Shown piece after piece: positions 62,172-64,000 of a DNA stretch of 64,000 bases. Each line of letters starts with the position of its first letter. Within the stretch, counting starts at the first letter, position 1. Under the pieces are notes generated by a model. It worked only from the letters and a program-made list of their open reading frames with translations. It had not been told where the DNA came from and ran no database searches. The stretch spans positions 2,808,714 to 2,872,713 of the forward strand of contig NC_018393.1 in NCBI RefSeq assembly GCF_000208865.1. Direction: 5' to 3'. The translations under genes were made by a program, and so were the position numbers. The DNA comes from Neospora caninum Liverpool. Taxonomy: Eukaryota; Apicomplexa; Conoidasida; Eucoccidiorida; Sarcocystidae.

Positions 62172-64000
62172 AGAGTCGAAACCCATAGCGTGTGTTTTCA
62201 ACTATAAATGTCTATATATGTGTATATCAAGGGAATATCGATTTCGGCCGCCGTTTGAAGTCGATTCTAACGCGTACGCGTGTTTGCCTCTCAGAAAATG
62301 CGACTTGCATGTGTGTATCTCTGCCAATCCTCGTGTGCCGGTATGAATGGCAACGCGCAAATCCGTAGACAGGCACCCAACGGTGGCGGTTTTTCTTCGC
62401 CGCTTTTTTTATTCACCTCGGGGTCCGGAGTCAGTGATGGGCACGGGGGCGGCGCGTGAACTGCGGAGTTAGACAGGGGACGTTTTTTGCCACGTCGGCC
62501 AGGCGCTTTCTCTTCGAGCGCCGTAAATCTGTGTTTACGGTAGGGGAAATGTAATGATACTGTTTGTGCATGCAGAAATCGTTATTCGTGACTTTGGATG
62601 GAACGTCATGCTGCAGAAAACAGCCATGTTCGCCTCTGAGAATCAAGTCCTGTGCAGGGCGGCAAGGGCACACGTTGGCCCGTGCCTTAGGTTTGCGTTA
62701 GGACCAAACATGTGAATGTCCACCTGGATATTTAGACATAAATAGATGCATGTGTAGGTGTATCCGTGAATGCTGGGGTGTGTCCGCGTCACTGTTTGCA
62801 ACGTGCCGGGGCGTGCCACGGGGTTGGAGAGAGTTTCCCTCTGTGGGCTCGACTGCATCGGCTCGCCACTCGTCAGTCAATGAGCGCTGCTGCAAGTTCG
62901 CGTCGAGTCGGCCTCCAAGAGGCATTTCCGAAAATCCCGGAGGGGACTGGCAAGGCCCGTCATACGTATAAGCAAGAGTTCGTACTAATCCTGTATGTTC
63001 GTTGAGCTATCTGCATATGCGCCGGAACATGTTTGTGTGTGCATCTTTTCACGGCTGTCCGTGTTATGTGTACCTGTGTATATATATAGACATTTAGATA
63101 TGCATGTCCCGCGACGCAGTGCTGCGTTGTACCGCGGCAGATCCCATCACGAGTGTGTCTTTTTTGTGTGGATTATTATGCTTTGTGTAACCAAAGTTTA
63201 TGCAATGTGCTCCTGGTCCGTTTGTAGAAGCGAAGAATGTGGAGAGTCATGCGAACCTCACCCACTCCTTTGGTTGATGCCTGTGAGAACTGATTCTGTG
63301 GATGCTTCGATGCCACAGGAACAGACGGCTCTCAGAGCGTGAGCGGCAACTCGTAGAGAAAGATAAGTGTGGCTAACAGGACACCTGCAAGTCAGCGTTG
63401 CCGGGTTACAAAGATCCTGAATATCTGCTCCCTGCTTGTTTCAGCCATTGGTCTTGTCGATCTCCCGTCCACAGTTATCGGCCTAGACAAAACACAAAGG
63501 AGTAGCCTCCAGAATCCGTCGTTTCCTGTGTATGGCCGGCCGTAGACGCGATGCGTACTACATGTGGAGAGCCCACGTCCCGGGGAGAAAGCTCTACGAC
63601 CGAAGCAGGCATTTCGTTTGCCTGTTGATCACGTAAATGCTAAAAACCACCCGTTTTGAATGGTATCACTTCAAAACCACGACCAGAACCTCACGGTGGT
63701 TAGAATGCATGCCAGGCACACACCATGTCCTAGACTGGTGTACACGTGCATCATGAAACAGAGAAACACAGGGGCAACTGCCGTTCGCTCACACGAGCTT
63801 CGGTGCACTTTTTGCACAATGGATTTGTACATGTTGGCATCCCTGGCGGGCAGACTGTTCCGCCGTAAAGAAAAGGAAAGAAGCATTGGTTTTAAGAAAG
63901 GCTCAGAAACGTGATGTGCACCATTGTGGATGGGAACCCGTGCCTACCTATTGGGGTAGGCTGCTGCTTCGTTGTGCAATCGCTCGCTTTTTCGTGCTCG
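62172..64000. other. Downstream flank of the CRAL-TRIO gene
   Basis: Contains the presumed 3' UTR, then sequence with only short frames (longest 115 codons). No recognised family, RNA gene or long repeat. Confidence 0.5.

Noticed and set aside
1..64000. CRISPR arrays, insertion sequences, prokaryotic promoters or operons
   Set aside because: Intron-split genes and the protein families mark this as eukaryotic nuclear DNA. The regular repeats are microsatellites without spacers.

Overview
This window looks like nuclear DNA of a coccidian apicomplexan, most likely Toxoplasma gondii or a close relative such as Hammondia or Neospora. The grounds are indirect: roughly half G+C, genes split by short GT-AG introns with pyrimidine-rich acceptors, C/T-rich leaders, proteins swollen by Ser/Glu/Arg low-complexity insertions, many TGCATGC-type hexamers, and (AT)n or (TATC)n runs in introns and intergenic DNA. 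There are no operons, bacterial signals, CRISPR arrays or recognisable transposons. Gene models were built by hand from splice signals, reading-frame phase and protein-family continuity.

Layout: 1.5-7.6 kb (-) holds a SET/PHD chromatin protein of 3 exons. 11.8-14.5 kb (+) holds a tentative hypothetical gene. 17.6-21.8 kb (+) holds an SBDS/Sdo1 ribosome-maturation factor with a C-terminal C2H2 finger. It needs a 14-nt microexon and a GC-AG intron. 23.4-30.1 kb (-) holds a complete 10-exon diacylglycerol kinase, convergent with SBDS. 35.0-35.6 kb (-) holds a small, probably mitochondrial, single-span membrane protein. 39.3-41.5 kb (+) holds a membrane-anchored thioredoxin-fold protein lacking CxxC. 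43.0-45.5 kb (-) holds a charged low-complexity protein of unknown function. 50.4-52.0 kb (+) holds a weakly supported hypothetical gene. 54.5-62.2 kb (+) holds a 2047-residue CRAL-TRIO (Sec14-like) protein.

Long spacers at 7.6-11.8, 30.1-35.0, 35.6-39.3 and 45.5-54.5 kb hold no recognisable family. Several long open frames there are reported as candidates only. The genes do not form an obvious pathway. DGK (phosphatidic-acid production) and the CRAL-TRIO protein (lipid transfer) both concern lipid signalling, but nothing in the sequence ties them together. No clear new multi-gene system was found. The most interesting signals are unusual splicing (GC donors, a microexon, duplicated donors) and domain architectures (zinc-binding motif split by an insert, SBDS-zinc-finger fusion, degenerate thioredoxin active site).
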